From Salinimonas marina (GTDB taxonomy: Bacteria > Pseudomonadota > Gammaproteobacteria > Enterobacterales > Alteromonadaceae): DNA of 64,000 bases. Made by a program: the position numbers and the translations under genes. The DNA lies in contig NZ_CP064795.1 in the NCBI RefSeq assembly GCF_015644725.1, positions 928,501 through 992,500 on the forward strand, in the 5' to 3' direction. This document shows, piece by piece, positions 40,216 through 49,607 of the stretch (the first letter of the stretch is position 1; the number at the start of each line of letters is the position of its first letter). The notes below the pieces were generated by a model, which was given only the letters and a program-made list of their open reading frames with translations, was not told where the DNA came from and did not search any database.

Positions 40216-40683
40216 GTTAATCTTCCAACTTCTTAATTAACATCCTGTTGTCCTCAATGACAACACCGCCTAAAACGACTGGCGCAAACTCTATACGTAA
40301 AACTACAAAAAAAGCTGCACTTTACTTTAATCTAATTCATAAATTGGACGCAGTGCCTATTCAGATTAGCTTGAACATACCATTTTGCTAATATTTTCAG
40401 GCTGTTGATTGCATCCATGCAGCTGAGTAGTGTTTGCTTTTCGGTTAATAAGAAAGGACATCCAGACTTATTTATATCAGCACACGCATCGTTTATTACT
40501 ACCAAATAAGCTACCATAATAGTCACAGTAAGCCCACTTTTCCTTCGCAGGTAAAAGTTAGCCGAAAAGCGCTATGATTTGGTGCAAAATACATAGAAGT
40601 AGATCTCATTTTTGAAATCGACACTATAAATATCAGGTGTAATGTGCGCACCCCCGGTGTGCTTAAACAGGTTTGAAGTTTGT
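40216..40683. other. Divergent intergenic region between the two deacetylase genes
   Basis: About 470 bp, A+T-rich, presumably holding promoters for both flanking genes. A TATAAA box lies near 40625 but no well-spaced -35 was found. No sigma-54 (GG-N10-GC type) promoter was seen. A 64-codon minus-strand frame (40332-40526) resembles nothing known and is not believed. Otherwise I see nothing. Confidence 0.4.
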
Positions 40684-41568
40684 ATGACAGATGTAAATGC
40701 GATGACTGTCGATGTGGAAGAATACTTTCAGGTCGAAGCCTTCGCCCAGGATATTTCGGTAAATGAGTGGTCCAGTTATGAGTCCCGTCTGCAAATTCAG
40801 ATGGATAAGTTACTTTCGACCTTTGCCGATAATAATGTAAAAGCCACTTTTTTTACGTTGGGCTGGATAGCTGAGGCGCATCCTGAGCTATTGAGAAAGT
40901 TGGTGCGTGAAGGTCACGAAGTTGCCAGTCATGGTTTTATGCATCAGCATTTGTCCAAGCAAAATGCCGATGTGTTCTATGAAGACATCACCAAGGCCAA
41001 AAAACTGATTGAAGATATCATCGGCACTGAGGTTAAAGGCTATCGGGCACCGTGTTTTTCGATTAGCGCAGATAACGATTGGGCCCACGACTTAATCGCC
41101 AAAGCAGGCTATAAATATAGCTCCAGTAGCTACCCTATTAACCACGACCTCTATGGAGTGCCTAATGCGCCTCGCGATGCGTATCGGTTGTCTAACGGTT
41201 TGTTAGAGATTCCGGTTACCACTGCGGTAATGGGGAACAAGGTTTTCCCTGCAGGCGGTGGTGGCTATTTCCGGTTACTGCCATTCTGGATGTTTAATTA
41301 TCTGTTTAATAAGGGCCAGCAAGGTCGCATAGGCAACTTTTATACGCATCCCTGGGAATTTGACCCAGAACAGCCGCGTATTGACAGCAACATGAAATCG
41401 CGCTTTCGCCATCATGTTAACCAGAAATCTGCCATGAAAAAACTTTCCAAACTATGCGCCAGCTATAACTGGACCAGTATGGAACAAGCCTACCTGGGTA
41501 AGGAACACCCGGTCCTGGGCGACTGGCCGACTGTAGCCAGCGGACAATATATGGCCTCGGCGGTGTAA
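40684..41568 (+). CDS. XrtA-system-associated polysaccharide deacetylase
   Basis: A 294-residue protein beginning MTDVNAMTVDVEEYFQVEAF, the characteristic start of the PEP-CTERM-associated deacetylase family. Catalytic and metal residues lie in DVEEYF, in SHGFMHQHL (HxxxH) and in GYRAPCFSI. The C-terminal FYTHPWEFDPEQPR is also family-typical. It probably modifies the exopolysaccharide. I chose ATG 40684, since a longer frame from 40642 adds residues outside the family pattern. A strong terminator follows, and then the repeat array. Confidence 0.92.
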   Translation: MTDVNAMTVDVEEYFQVEAFAQDISVNEWSSYESRLQIQMDKLLSTFADNNVKATFFTLGWIAEAHPELLRKLVREGHEVASHGFMHQHLSKQNADVFYEDITKAKKLIEDIIGTEVKGYRAPCFSISADNDWAHDLIAKAGYKYSSSSYPINHDLYGVPNAPRDAYRLSNGLLEIPVTTAVMGNKVFPAGGGGYFRLLPFWMFNYLFNKGQQGRIGNFYTHPWEFDPEQPRIDSNMKSRFRHHVNQKSAMKKLSKLCASYNWTSMEQAYLGKEHPVLGDWPTVASGQYMASAV

Positions 41569-41580
41569 TCCAACAGATTC

Positions 41581-41605
41581 AAAGGGAGCATGAGCTCCCT
41601 TTTTT
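41581..41605 (+). terminator. Rho-independent terminator after the XrtA deacetylase gene
   Basis: The 9-bp stem AAAGGGAGC / GCTCCCTTT with an ATGA loop is followed by a T-run, 13 bp after the stop. Confidence 0.92.
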
Positions 41606-42030
41606 GTGGCTGCAGGTAGGGTAGTTTTTTTGATTGGGTTTTTCCGGCTTCCGCCTTCTGGAGTTGCTGCCGACAGGGAGAAATTCAATAGTCTCGCTTG
41701 TTTTTATGAATTTATCCCTGCCAATATTCCAGGAAATACAAACCTTCCTGTCGCGTTGGCGACAGCAACCAGAGGGGCAGCCGGCGCCCCTCTGGGCTGC
41801 TCCGAATTCTGGCTCGGCTGCCCTTGCGAAGGGTAAGCCATTGTTGCTGCGCACAGACCTGCCAGACCAGGGGCGACGTGACATCCTGTCCTGTTCCCCT
41901 TGGCTTTGGCCTCCTGCCTTGGCTCTTGGCATTTTGTTCTAAGCTACGCATCAATACGCTTCGATGGGCTAAAACACAAACCAGGATGTCTGAAGCCAGA
42001 CCCCGGTCTCGACAACAAAGAAAGAAAATA

Positions 42031-42365
42031 ACCCTTTGGAGTGAAATTAGCCCGGTGTCTCAGAAACAATGGTTGCCAGACGAGGAATGGATTCCGAGTC
42101 AGGCCGGGTCGGTGCAGGGATGCGCCGTCGCGGTCGGTGGCAGCCATCTGAGTCGTAGGGATAGTGTTTTTCACGACAGGGGTCGATAGGGGATTCTTAA
42201 GAGGAAAAAAGAATTCTTCCCCTTAAGCTGCTGCCGGCAGCCCGGCGAATGGTAGGAAGGCTATGTAGCCGGTAGGGATTCTTCCAAAAACACCGAAGAT
42301 AATTCAAAGCTATCCCTGCAAATATAAACCTTCTTGTCGCGTTGGCGACAGCAACCAGAGGGCCA
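42031..42365 (+). repeat. Long direct repeat, copy 1 (B1 plus start of A2)
   Basis: About 335 bp, matched by copy 2 exactly 742 bp further on, with only six base differences by eye. Four are within the first 35 bases and two lie in the central inverted repeat. In this copy that inverted repeat (42196-42227) has two mismatched positions, because two G are A in the left arm. Confidence 0.85.
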
Positions 42366-42772
42366 CCCGGCGCCCCTCTGGGCTCCCCTGGATGCTGGCT
42401 CGGCTGCCCTTGCAAAGGGTAAGCCATTGTTGCTGCGCCCAGACCTGCCAGACCAGGGGCGACGTGACATCCTGTCCCGCACCCCCTTGCCTGCGGCTTC
42501 CTGCCCTGGCTTCTGGCAGGCTCATCTGTGCTGCACACCAATACGCTTCGATGGGCGGTGAAAAGCGCAAGGTTGTTTTGCATACATCATAGATGCATTT
42601 GAAGGATAAGCACTGTTCTAAGGCAGGCTTACCTTCTATGAACGCTGAAAAGCATAAGGATGTTTGATTGGAGAAGAAGCTTCTCATTCGATGTGAATTT
42701 TCTCGTGTCGATTTTGGTATTTCAAAATTATTTGGGCCAGCGACTATTGCTAGATACGAAGAAAGAACATTT

Positions 42773-43107
42773 ACCCTTTGGAGTGAGGTTAGCCCGGAGA
42801 CTCAGAAACAATGGTTGCCAGACGAGGAATGGATTCCGAGTCAGGCCGGGTCGGTGCAGGGATGCGCCGTCGCGGTCGGTGGCAGCCATCTGAGTCGTAG
42901 GGATAGTGTTTTTCACGACAGGGGTCGATAGGGGATTCTTAAGGGGAAGAAAGAATTCTTCCCCTTAAGCTGCTGCCGGCAGCCCGGCGAATGGTAGGAA
43001 GGCTATGTAGCCGGTAGGGATTCTTCCAAAAACACCGAAGATAATTCAAAGCTATCCCTGCAAATATAAACCTTCTTGTCGCGTTGGCGACAGCAACCAG
43101 AGGGCCA
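42773..43107 (+). repeat. Long direct repeat, copy 2 (B2 plus truncated A3)
   Basis: This copy carries a perfect 14-bp inverted repeat, CTTAAGGGGAAGAA at 42938-42951 and its complement at 42956-42969, around the loop AGAA. Similarity to copy 1 stops abruptly at about 43107, inside module A, where sequence unlike the array begins. Confidence 0.85.
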
Positions 43108-43215
43108 ACCGTCGAAATGAGGCAAGTCTACTTTGGCAGCCGAGATATTTTAAACGCAATCTAGGATGTCGGGGAGGCAGCCACAAGACAGCCGCAAGGC
43201 AGTCTAAATCACCGT

Positions 43216-44237
43216 TTACCCGGAGTTTCGCTTCAGCCACAACTCAGTAAATAAGCGGTCCTTTAAATTTGAACCAAACTGACCTTTAAGCAGCATTGCA
43301 GAGTTTGTGAGATGAGTATTTCCCCAGTCCTGCTTATAGCTTTCTTCTCCGCGTAAAAAATCGATGGTATCAAGCTGCATAGTGGGAAGTTGCTGAATAA
43401 TTTCGTGTAACAGGATTATCCCTGGCGACAGCGAGCGCTGTTCATCGGTAGTTACCGGGACATAGTAATATAAGGTCTGCTGGTATTTGAAACCTAAATG
43501 CGCGGCCAGGTAGGCGCCGTCTTTTTTGATAAACGCCAGGTGCAAAGACGAACGATACTGATTGAACAGTGCAAGGACTGAGCTTCGTTGCTTCTCACTG
43601 GTAAGGCTGTTGGCGCCATGACGCTGGGCACTTTTGTCGAGGATCCAGCTTATCAGTGTTTCGTCAAAGGCGGCATCTGTTTGTATCTCTATGTCGCCGG
43701 TTTGTTCCAGCTTTCGTTTCCGTCGCCGGGCTTCACGCGCCACCTTGGCTTTTACCGGCGCGCCTGACTCGCGATAAAAAGTCTGTTGCCAACCCTGACA
43801 GGCGACCGCGCCTGTTTCATGAAGTAACTGTTTAAGGGGGGCGACGGGTAGGGCAGATACCAGGAAAAGCGTTTAACAGGGCTGTTAGCCGTGGCCAGAT
43901 ACTGCACCATGTGAGCAAAGATTTCGGCTGCCTGAGGGTGGTCTTCACCTAGAAGATGCTGATAATCGGTGAAGCGCTGGCACAGGTGAGTCACCACACG
44001 GGTGTTTACCCGATGGGACAGGTGCGTGGTAGTTAGTGGCAAAATAGCCACACACTGGCCTTCATGCCATGCACTTAGCACAAAGATATTATCCGGTTTT
44101 TGGTGCTGCGCTTGCTGCCAACACCACTCAAAGCGGATAAACACCGAGGCCCCGGTATTGTTTTCCAGTGCCTGCCAGTGTGGTTTTAACGCCTGCATTT
44201 GCGACAAGCCGGTCGCTAACTGTAACTGAATCTGCAT
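43216..44237 (-). CDS. CelD/BcsL-like GNAT-fold protein, interrupted by a one-base frameshift
   Basis: The first frame (44237 down to about 43842) gives the N-terminal acyltransferase half. The second carries LLHEIIQQLPTMQLDTIDFLRGEESYKQDWG, the hallmark of the CelD/BcsL group. One extra base near 43836-43850 (the G-run, or the nearby GGG) joins them as a 340-residue protein reading PLKQLLHETGAVACQGWQQ across the gap. Relatives occur in polysaccharide loci and probably acylate or add amino groups to sugars. It overlaps the FemAB-like gene as TGATG, so it is the last gene of a four-gene minus-strand operon. Confidence 0.83.
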
Positions 44238-45544
44238 CAGGGCAGTTGGCTAGAAACAAATGGCCCGATTTTGCGGGTGACCCATACCGGTAAACGCTGC
44301 CACACTCCAATAGCGAGCTTGAACTTTGGGTTATCCGGGTTTAACGACTCACCAGCGGGATCCTGACTGAACTGATACCAATAGTGCTGATACGGTTCGG
44401 CGCCCCATTGTTTTTTGAAACGGTACGTGCCGGCATCCTGCGTGGAGCGGCCAAAGTCAAACCAGTGCATGCCTTTTGAAATAGCAAACTTAAGCATGTT
44501 GTCGTACAACCACATGTTCATGTTCATCTTGTTGGCTTCTCTTACCGTCGAGGCCCAGGGTATTTCCATCATATTGCGGTGTCTTAACAAAAAGCCGGTG
44601 GCCACCGGTTGATTATCAACATAAGCCATGGCGATGTAAGTATGCTCCGGCAGCTTGTCCATCAGCAATTCAAAGAACGCCCGGCTGTTAACCGGGGTGC
44701 CCAGGTCGCGCATATTGCGGGCGAACACCGTATAAAAGTCGTCCAGCAGCTCCCTGCCACCTATTCTAAAACGAGGGCGGTAGGGGTCGGCTTTTTTAAC
44801 CTGTGCCCGTACTTTTGCGCCAATCTCGTCTTCGAATGCTTCGGCGGTATCAGGCAGGGCGCGAAGCATCGATACTTTCTTGGTGGAGGCCGGGTAGTCT
44901 GTCTGCTGTAAAGTGCGCACCTCTACATACTTCAGCTGCCCCTGTTCGCCTTCTTGTTTCGCTATTGCCAGCAACGCCTCAAAAACATTTTTAAAGCGGG
45001 TGACCGGACCGCCATAGTTAAAAAACGGCATTGAAACCGCGAAGCTGCCTAACAACGGCGTGGTCATAAAAATCAGCGGCATGCCACCGATAACGCGGCC
45101 TGAATTATCTTTAGCGATAAGCATTTCGGCGCTTACGTGGGGTTGGGCACATATAAACTCCCACACGGCGCGACTATGATAGGCCGAGGCAGCTGGATGC
45201 TGCTCAACAAACTTCCACCAATCTGACAGGTCAGCAGAATCAGGCACCCGACTAATGGTGAAGTCTTTATCAAAAGCGTCGGCGATGGCGGCAAATTGCC
45301 CCGGCAGCTTGCGCGATGGCTTGTCGGAGGTGTCGTCGTTTTGCGCTTTAAGCAGTTTTTTTTGTTCAGCCTCCAGCGCTTTTACCTCGGCACTGATTTG
45401 CTGCATTTGTTCGATAAGTGCGGCATGTTCTGAGCTGCCATTTTCTACACTTTTGAATTGCCGGGCAATCTTACCCTTGCTGGCTTTTAACTTTTTTAAT
45501 TCAGCTTTTACCGTTTCTGGTTCCATGATTTCTAAACTACTCAT
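44237..45544 (-). CDS. FemAB-like XrtA/PEP-CTERM-system-associated protein
   Basis: A 435-residue protein. An N-terminal charged coiled coil (about 8-70) is followed by a double GNAT (FemAB-type) fold: PASAYHSRAVWEFICAQP, GGMPLIFMTTPLLGSF, MPFFNYGGP and the C-terminal HWFDFGRSTQDAGTYRFKKQ. This pattern matches the PEP-CTERM-associated FemAB family. FemAB enzymes add amino acids to peptidoglycan; the substrate in EPS loci is not known. It starts 3 bp after the aminotransferase gene stop and overlaps the next gene by one base. Confidence 0.92.
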   Translation of the reverse strand: MSSLEIMEPETVKAELKKLKASKGKIARQFKSVENGSSEHAALIEQMQQISAEVKALEAEQKKLLKAQNDDTSDKPSRKLPGQFAAIADAFDKDFTISRVPDSADLSDWWKFVEQHPAASAYHSRAVWEFICAQPHVSAEMLIAKDNSGRVIGGMPLIFMTTPLLGSFAVSMPFFNYGGPVTRFKNVFEALLAIAKQEGEQGQLKYVEVRTLQQTDYPASTKKVSMLRALPDTAEAFEDEIGAKVRAQVKKADPYRPRFRIGGRELLDDFYTVFARNMRDLGTPVNSRAFFELLMDKLPEHTYIAMAYVDNQPVATGFLLRHRNMMEIPWASTVREANKMNMNMWLYDNMLKFAISKGMHWFDFGRSTQDAGTYRFKKQWGAEPYQHYWYQFSQDPAGESLNPDNPKFKLAIGVWQRLPVWVTRKIGPFVSSQLP

Positions 45545-45547
45545 AAA

Positions 45548-46720
45548 TCAGGCCGCAGGCTTGTCAGACAGCCATTGGCGGTGCTCATCGATGATATGAA
45601 TCATCTGGTGCACATGTTTGGGTTTAACCCCCTTATGCAAAGGAAGGGTGAGCAGCCCGTCGGCCAGCTGTTGACAAACCGGGGTGCTAAACGGGGTATT
45701 GGCTAACTCGTCGATACCATCAATACTGGCTAGGGGCCGGACATACATGGCAGAAGCACCAAGGCCTGCTCCATTCAGTTTTGCTAACAGTGCATCACGG
45801 CTTTCCCGTGACTGAGTAATTAGCGGAAATCTGAGCAGACGTTTTTCCTGAGCTTGCTGTGGCCACAGTACCGGCATTGCCTGTAACAATTGCTGCTGAA
45901 CCCGGCAATGGCCTCGTAAGTAAGCCATCACTGCCGACGGCATTCTTTGCTGGCGTGGCTGTGAAAGCGCCTCAACGGTGGTCAGCGGATGATATTCAGT
46001 TGCGCCCAGATTCAGACCCGGCGCCCGGGTTAGCGCGCCATAAAAAATCGGATGACATAACCAGTTGAAGGCCTGAGCCTTAAGCTTGAGCCGGCTGCTA
46101 CTTTCCTGAGTCGCATTAAGGTGTAGCTTGAAATCACTGATGCGTTGGTGATTCCAGGCCAGCATACCGCCGCCTAGCAAATTGACTGGTTTGCCACGAC
46201 CGAAGGAGGTAATAAAAAAATCCGCAGACAGAGTGTCTTCCGGCAACTCATAGTTTTCGAGCGTAAAGCGCTTGCGATCAATACTGCATTCAGGAAACCA
46301 CTGGGCATTGTCTTCAATGATTAATACCTGCTCACCCAGCGTATTGCGTAGCTGTTTAACCGGCATGCTGATACCAAACAAGGCCGGGCAAATCACCGCA
46401 TCAATACTGTCGCCTAGCTCGGCGAGTTGACCAGCATCAAAGTTGTAGCAGTCCTGCTGTATATCAACAATGACCGGCGTGGCACCCGCGTACACACAGG
46501 CGGCCACCAGATCGGGACAGGCATAACCGGGGATGACCACCCGGTAAGGCTCGTCGGTAGAACGCTGCTGGGTGGCCCAGCGTAATATCGCGCCCAGCGC
46601 AGCAGTGCCTGAGTTGACTAAGGTATAGTCAAAGCCTACAAAGCTCAGTGGGCTAACGGCATAGTCGGCCGACCAGGAAAGTGCCTTGGTGCCTACCGGC
46701 GGAAGTTGCTGCCAGCTCAT
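45548..46720 (-). CDS. DegT/DnrJ/EryC1/StrS-family aminotransferase-like protein
   Basis: A 390-residue PLP-fold protein: NSGTAALGAILRWA near the cofactor phosphate site, VIPGYACPDLVAACVYAGATPV, IIEDNAQWFPE and the likely PLP lysine in TSFGRGKPVNLLGGG. Members make amino sugars on nucleotide-sugars or act as dehydratases. An amino sugar in the EPS repeat is therefore plausible and would suit the deacetylases and acyltransferases nearby. It overlaps the glycosyltransferase gene by 4 bp (ATGA). Confidence 0.85.
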   Translation of the reverse strand: MSWQQLPPVGTKALSWSADYAVSPLSFVGFDYTLVNSGTAALGAILRWATQQRSTDEPYRVVIPGYACPDLVAACVYAGATPVIVDIQQDCYNFDAGQLAELGDSIDAVICPALFGISMPVKQLRNTLGEQVLIIEDNAQWFPECSIDRKRFTLENYELPEDTLSADFFITSFGRGKPVNLLGGGMLAWNHQRISDFKLHLNATQESSSRLKLKAQAFNWLCHPIFYGALTRAPGLNLGATEYHPLTTVEALSQPRQQRMPSAVMAYLRGHCRVQQQLLQAMPVLWPQQAQEKRLLRFPLITQSRESRDALLAKLNGAGLGASAMYVRPLASIDGIDELANTPFSTPVCQQLADGLLTLPLHKGVKPKHVHQMIHIIDEHRQWLSDKPAA

Positions 46721-47883
46721 CGTGCGGAAGGCTGCCAGACCGTCATCCGTTTGCCCGACAGAAACTGTATGCCCGCATCCAGCAGCGCAATATTCACCTG
46801 AGTGAAGAAGTAAATAATCTTGGCCCAGGATTTATTTCGCAATGATTCAGACCAGTGGGCGGCAATGGCAATGCCATAAAAAGCCAACTGGGCTAAATAG
46901 GCCAGTACATAAAACCCGCCTTCTTCCATCATACAAAAGGGCGTCACAATAAACAGAGCCGCCAGCGTCCATGGCACCGTCCAGCGCATCAACTTATGGG
47001 CAAACACCTGATAGGCGAATAACCCGAATTTGCCTGGGTTTAGCACCTCGGTGTGGCGTTCCAGCGCCGTCATACCCCGGATAACCGTGCGAATTTTACG
47101 AGCATATTCTTTGCTGGGGTCGGCAAGGTCGGTATAAAAGCCCAGCACATCAGGGGCGGTAACCGCTTTATAGCCGGCCTGGACACAATTTAAGGCGGTG
47201 TTGAAGTCACTGGGCGTGTGAATGTCCCATTGCTCGCACACCTCAACCCGGGCTGCAAAAAAGGACCCGCTCAGGCCTACCAGCCCCGCCAGTTTAGATT
47301 CCTGGTTGCGAAGCCACATTTCATATTTTACGTACGCCCCTTCACCGGCCACACTGCCCTCTTTGCTGACAAAGCGATCTTCACTGGAAATAGCGCCCAC
47401 GTCCGGATCATCAAAATATCTTGCCAGTTTCATGATGCCGTCAGGCTCGATACGGGTGGCGACATCGGAAAACACAATAATGCCATGCTCAACGGTATTG
47501 ATGGCCGCCAGTTGGGCGTTTTCTTTACCTAAACGTTCCTGAGCACGCACCAGGCGTACATTACGATCAGCATAAGACTGCACAATCGCATCGGTCTCAT
47601 CGGTGGAACTATCGGAGGCTATCACCAGGCTAAGTTTGCCTTCGGGGTATTCAAGCTCCAGCGAGTTTTCGATTTTATCTTTAATCCGCTTTTCTTCATT
47701 GTAAGCAGTCACTATCAGCGTAATCTCAGGGTACTCATGAGACTCAGACTGAGGCTCAGCGTCCGGCGCAGGAGAATGATTGCGTGCTTTGAACTTGTTC
47801 AGCAAAAGCAGGGTAAAAGGATAAATAAAATAACTAAATACGGAAAGTAGTACGAGTAACCAGAATAAAAACGTCATATCCAT
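46717..47883 (-). CDS. Family 2 glycosyltransferase, membrane-bound
   Basis: A 388-residue processive-type GT2. N-terminal membrane helix (about 4-28), then the GT-A domain: LIVTAYNEEKRIKDKIENSL, ASDSSTDETDAIV, FSDVATRIEPDGI, with a C-terminal pair or trio of helices (about 290-370). Asp and Ser/Thr residues in the DSSTDE and FSDV motifs fit nucleotide-sugar binding. It is the first gene of a four-gene minus-strand operon (GT2, DegT, FemAB, CelD) and divergent from xrtA, with about 270 bp between the starts. Confidence 0.9.
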   Translation of the reverse strand: MDMTFLFWLLVLLSVFSYFIYPFTLLLLNKFKARNHSPAPDAEPQSESHEYPEITLIVTAYNEEKRIKDKIENSLELEYPEGKLSLVIASDSSTDETDAIVQSYADRNVRLVRAQERLGKENAQLAAINTVEHGIIVFSDVATRIEPDGIMKLARYFDDPDVGAISSEDRFVSKEGSVAGEGAYVKYEMWLRNQESKLAGLVGLSGSFFAARVEVCEQWDIHTPSDFNTALNCVQAGYKAVTAPDVLGFYTDLADPSKEYARKIRTVIRGMTALERHTEVLNPGKFGLFAYQVFAHKLMRWTVPWTLAALFIVTPFCMMEEGGFYVLAYLAQLAFYGIAIAAHWSESLRNKSWAKIIYFFTQVNIALLDAGIQFLSGKRMTVWQPSAR

Positions 47884-48152
47884 TGTTTAGTGACTGCCCA
47901 TGTTGTTGTTACTTTACAGAGAATTTCTGCCGAAGTACAAACATCCCTATCGGTACAGGCGACACTATTGCCTATGCTACCCGGGATGCTTGAGTTGCAC
48001 TAATATACGTAAAGAGTAAGATAAGGCTCATCAAAATCGTGATAATTTTTTATGATTATTCGCCTGCACTTATCATGCCTGCGCATGAGAACAGTGCCCT
48101 GCCGGTGAATTGATGATAGCGCCACTGAAGTAACAGGAATCCAAAGCACAAT

Positions 48153-49607
48153 ATGGACAAATCAGGTTTAGTATCGTCAGTCAGCTGGAAAGTGCTGGCT
48201 GTTATCGTCGCCGCACTGGTAATCACCGGGCTTATTATCCCCGATACCTACCACACCCTGCATGAATTATGGACCAAGAATAACGAAACCTACTCCCACG
48301 GTTATATCCTGCTGGGTTTTGCAATTTATGTTCTGGTGACCGACTTTCGCTGGCAACAGTTTTCCCCTTCATTTTTATATGCACCATTAGCGCTGGGCGC
48401 GGGTCTGGTGTGGCTGGCAGCAGAAGCGGTTCAGGTAATGCTGATTCAAACGCTGGTGCTGCCCGGGGTCTTGTGGTGTCTGCTGGCATCCATGGTGGGC
48501 TTTAAGAACAGCCTGAAAACCCTGGTGCCGGTATTATCACTGTATTTAGCCTTACCTATTATGGATATTCTGGTGGTGCCGCTACAAAACCTGACCACCT
48601 GGGTAAATACCCGGCTGATTCAGGCGGTCGGTATCACCGCGTATATTGAAACCTACAATATTCATATGCCCTACGGCATTATGCGTATTGCTCACGGGTG
48701 TGCCGGCCTGAACTATTTGCTGGCCGGCATGTGTCTGGGTATTTTTTATGCTTATCTTAATCTGCAACGTTTGTCGCTGCAGATACGAGCCGTCGTGGTC
48801 ATTTTGCTGCTGTCATTGGTTGGCAACTGGATCCGGGTTTTTGCGCTGATCATGATTGGCTATGAAAGCAAAATGCAAAGCGAATTGGTGTATGATCATG
48901 GCTTCTTTGGCTGGGTGATCTTTGCGGTACTGGCAGTATTTTTCTTCTTTTATGCCAAACGTCTGGAAGCCAAAGATGGTGAATTTGAAAGCACCGGACG
49001 TGAGCCCTCACTTCCGCTTTCACCAAAGATGATTGCTGCTATTGGTACCACCCTGGCGGCATTTTGGGCGGTGCCGGCAAGTTGGCAGATGCTCAATAGT
49101 CAGGTTAGCGCCAATACGGTGCAAATTACGCTGCCCGAGTCATTGCAAATGCTGAACAAAACCAGCCTGCCATTAAGTCGTGTTGGCGCCAATTACGAAG
49201 GTAACGATGCCTCTGCGGTATATAGCGGCCGGGTCGAGGGTTACCGACTGAATGTGCTGGTGGCGGCCTACCGCACCCAAAAACAAGGCAAAGAGCTGAT
49301 TTACTATGCCAATAAACCGGCGAATCAATTAAGCCAGAGAACCACCATTAAAGTGGGTGAGAAAAGTTTAAATGCCGCCACACCAGCGGCGACTCAACGG
49401 GTATTCTGGCTTTATAAGGTAGGCAATAGTGTAACCCTGACCGACATGCAGACCAAACTGGCGCAATTAACGCATATTCTTGATACGCCGGTGGTCAGCG
49501 TGGTGGCGCTGCAGGTTAACTGTCAGCGCCAATGTCCGGATAATACCAGTCTTATGCAAACGTTACAGCCTCAGCTGGAGGCGCTGGTCACGGTTGAGGT
49601 GCAATAA
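48153..49607 (+). CDS. xrtA: Exosortase A (XrtA) with C-terminal EpsI-like domain
   Basis: Exosortase A is the inner-membrane transpeptidase thought to cleave PEP-CTERM proteins and link them to exopolysaccharide. The 484-residue protein has about eight membrane helices and the three invariant catalytic residues: Cys183 in AHGCAGLNYL, Arg228 in GNWIRVFALIMIGY and His249 in DHGFFGWVIF. From about residue 300 to the end it carries an EpsI-like periplasmic domain (TGREPSLPLSPKM, then TVQITLPES, SRVGANYEG, VLVAAYRTQKQGKELI). The fused form is usual for XrtA. Its stop overlaps the start of the next gene as TAATG. No PEP-CTERM substrate is encoded in this window. Confidence 0.93.
   Translation: MDKSGLVSSVSWKVLAVIVAALVITGLIIPDTYHTLHELWTKNNETYSHGYILLGFAIYVLVTDFRWQQFSPSFLYAPLALGAGLVWLAAEAVQVMLIQTLVLPGVLWCLLASMVGFKNSLKTLVPVLSLYLALPIMDILVVPLQNLTTWVNTRLIQAVGITAYIETYNIHMPYGIMRIAHGCAGLNYLLAGMCLGIFYAYLNLQRLSLQIRAVVVILLLSLVGNWIRVFALIMIGYESKMQSELVYDHGFFGWVIFAVLAVFFFFYAKRLEAKDGEFESTGREPSLPLSPKMIAAIGTTLAAFWAVPASWQMLNSQVSANTVQITLPESLQMLNKTSLPLSRVGANYEGNDASAVYSGRVEGYRLNVLVAAYRTQKQGKELIYYANKPANQLSQRTTIKVGEKSLNAATPAATQRVFWLYKVGNSVTLTDMQTKLAQLTHILDTPVVSVVALQVNCQRQCPDNTSLMQTLQPQLEALVTVEVQ

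Larger units (their letters stand above)
41660..43107. repeat. Composite direct-repeat array (modules A, C and B), unassigned
   Basis: Three module types recur. Module A (about 41711-41935, 42311-42525, truncated copy 43053-43107) begins near TATCCCTGC. It contains the hairpin TGTCGC-GTTG-GCGACA (at 41749, 42335, 43077), and a further GC hairpin in the first two copies. Module C (around CAATACGCTTCGATGGG, about 41951 and 42539) follows A. Module B (about 42031-42330 and 42773-43072) starts ACCCTTTGGAGTGA. The order is A1-C1-B1-A2-C2-B2-A3. B1+A2 start and B2+A3 start are nearly identical for about 335 bp. Frames running through the modules do not look like real proteins. It sits between the XrtA deacetylase and CelD-like genes. 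Confidence 0.8.

Noticed and set aside
40332..40526. Short minus-strand frame between the deacetylase genes
   Set aside because: 64 codons, no family resemblance and no ribosome site; the region more likely holds promoters.
41711..43107. The repeat array considered as a CRISPR array or integron attC cassettes
   Set aside because: The repeats are hundreds of bases long, not 25-40, spacers are not uniform, no cas genes or integrase are near, and attC-type boxes are absent.
41606..43215. Several open frames on both strands inside the repeat array, some with the same C-terminal sequence
   Set aside because: They exist only because the repeat modules recur. They have no ribosome sites, no family resemblance, and overlap each other on both strands.
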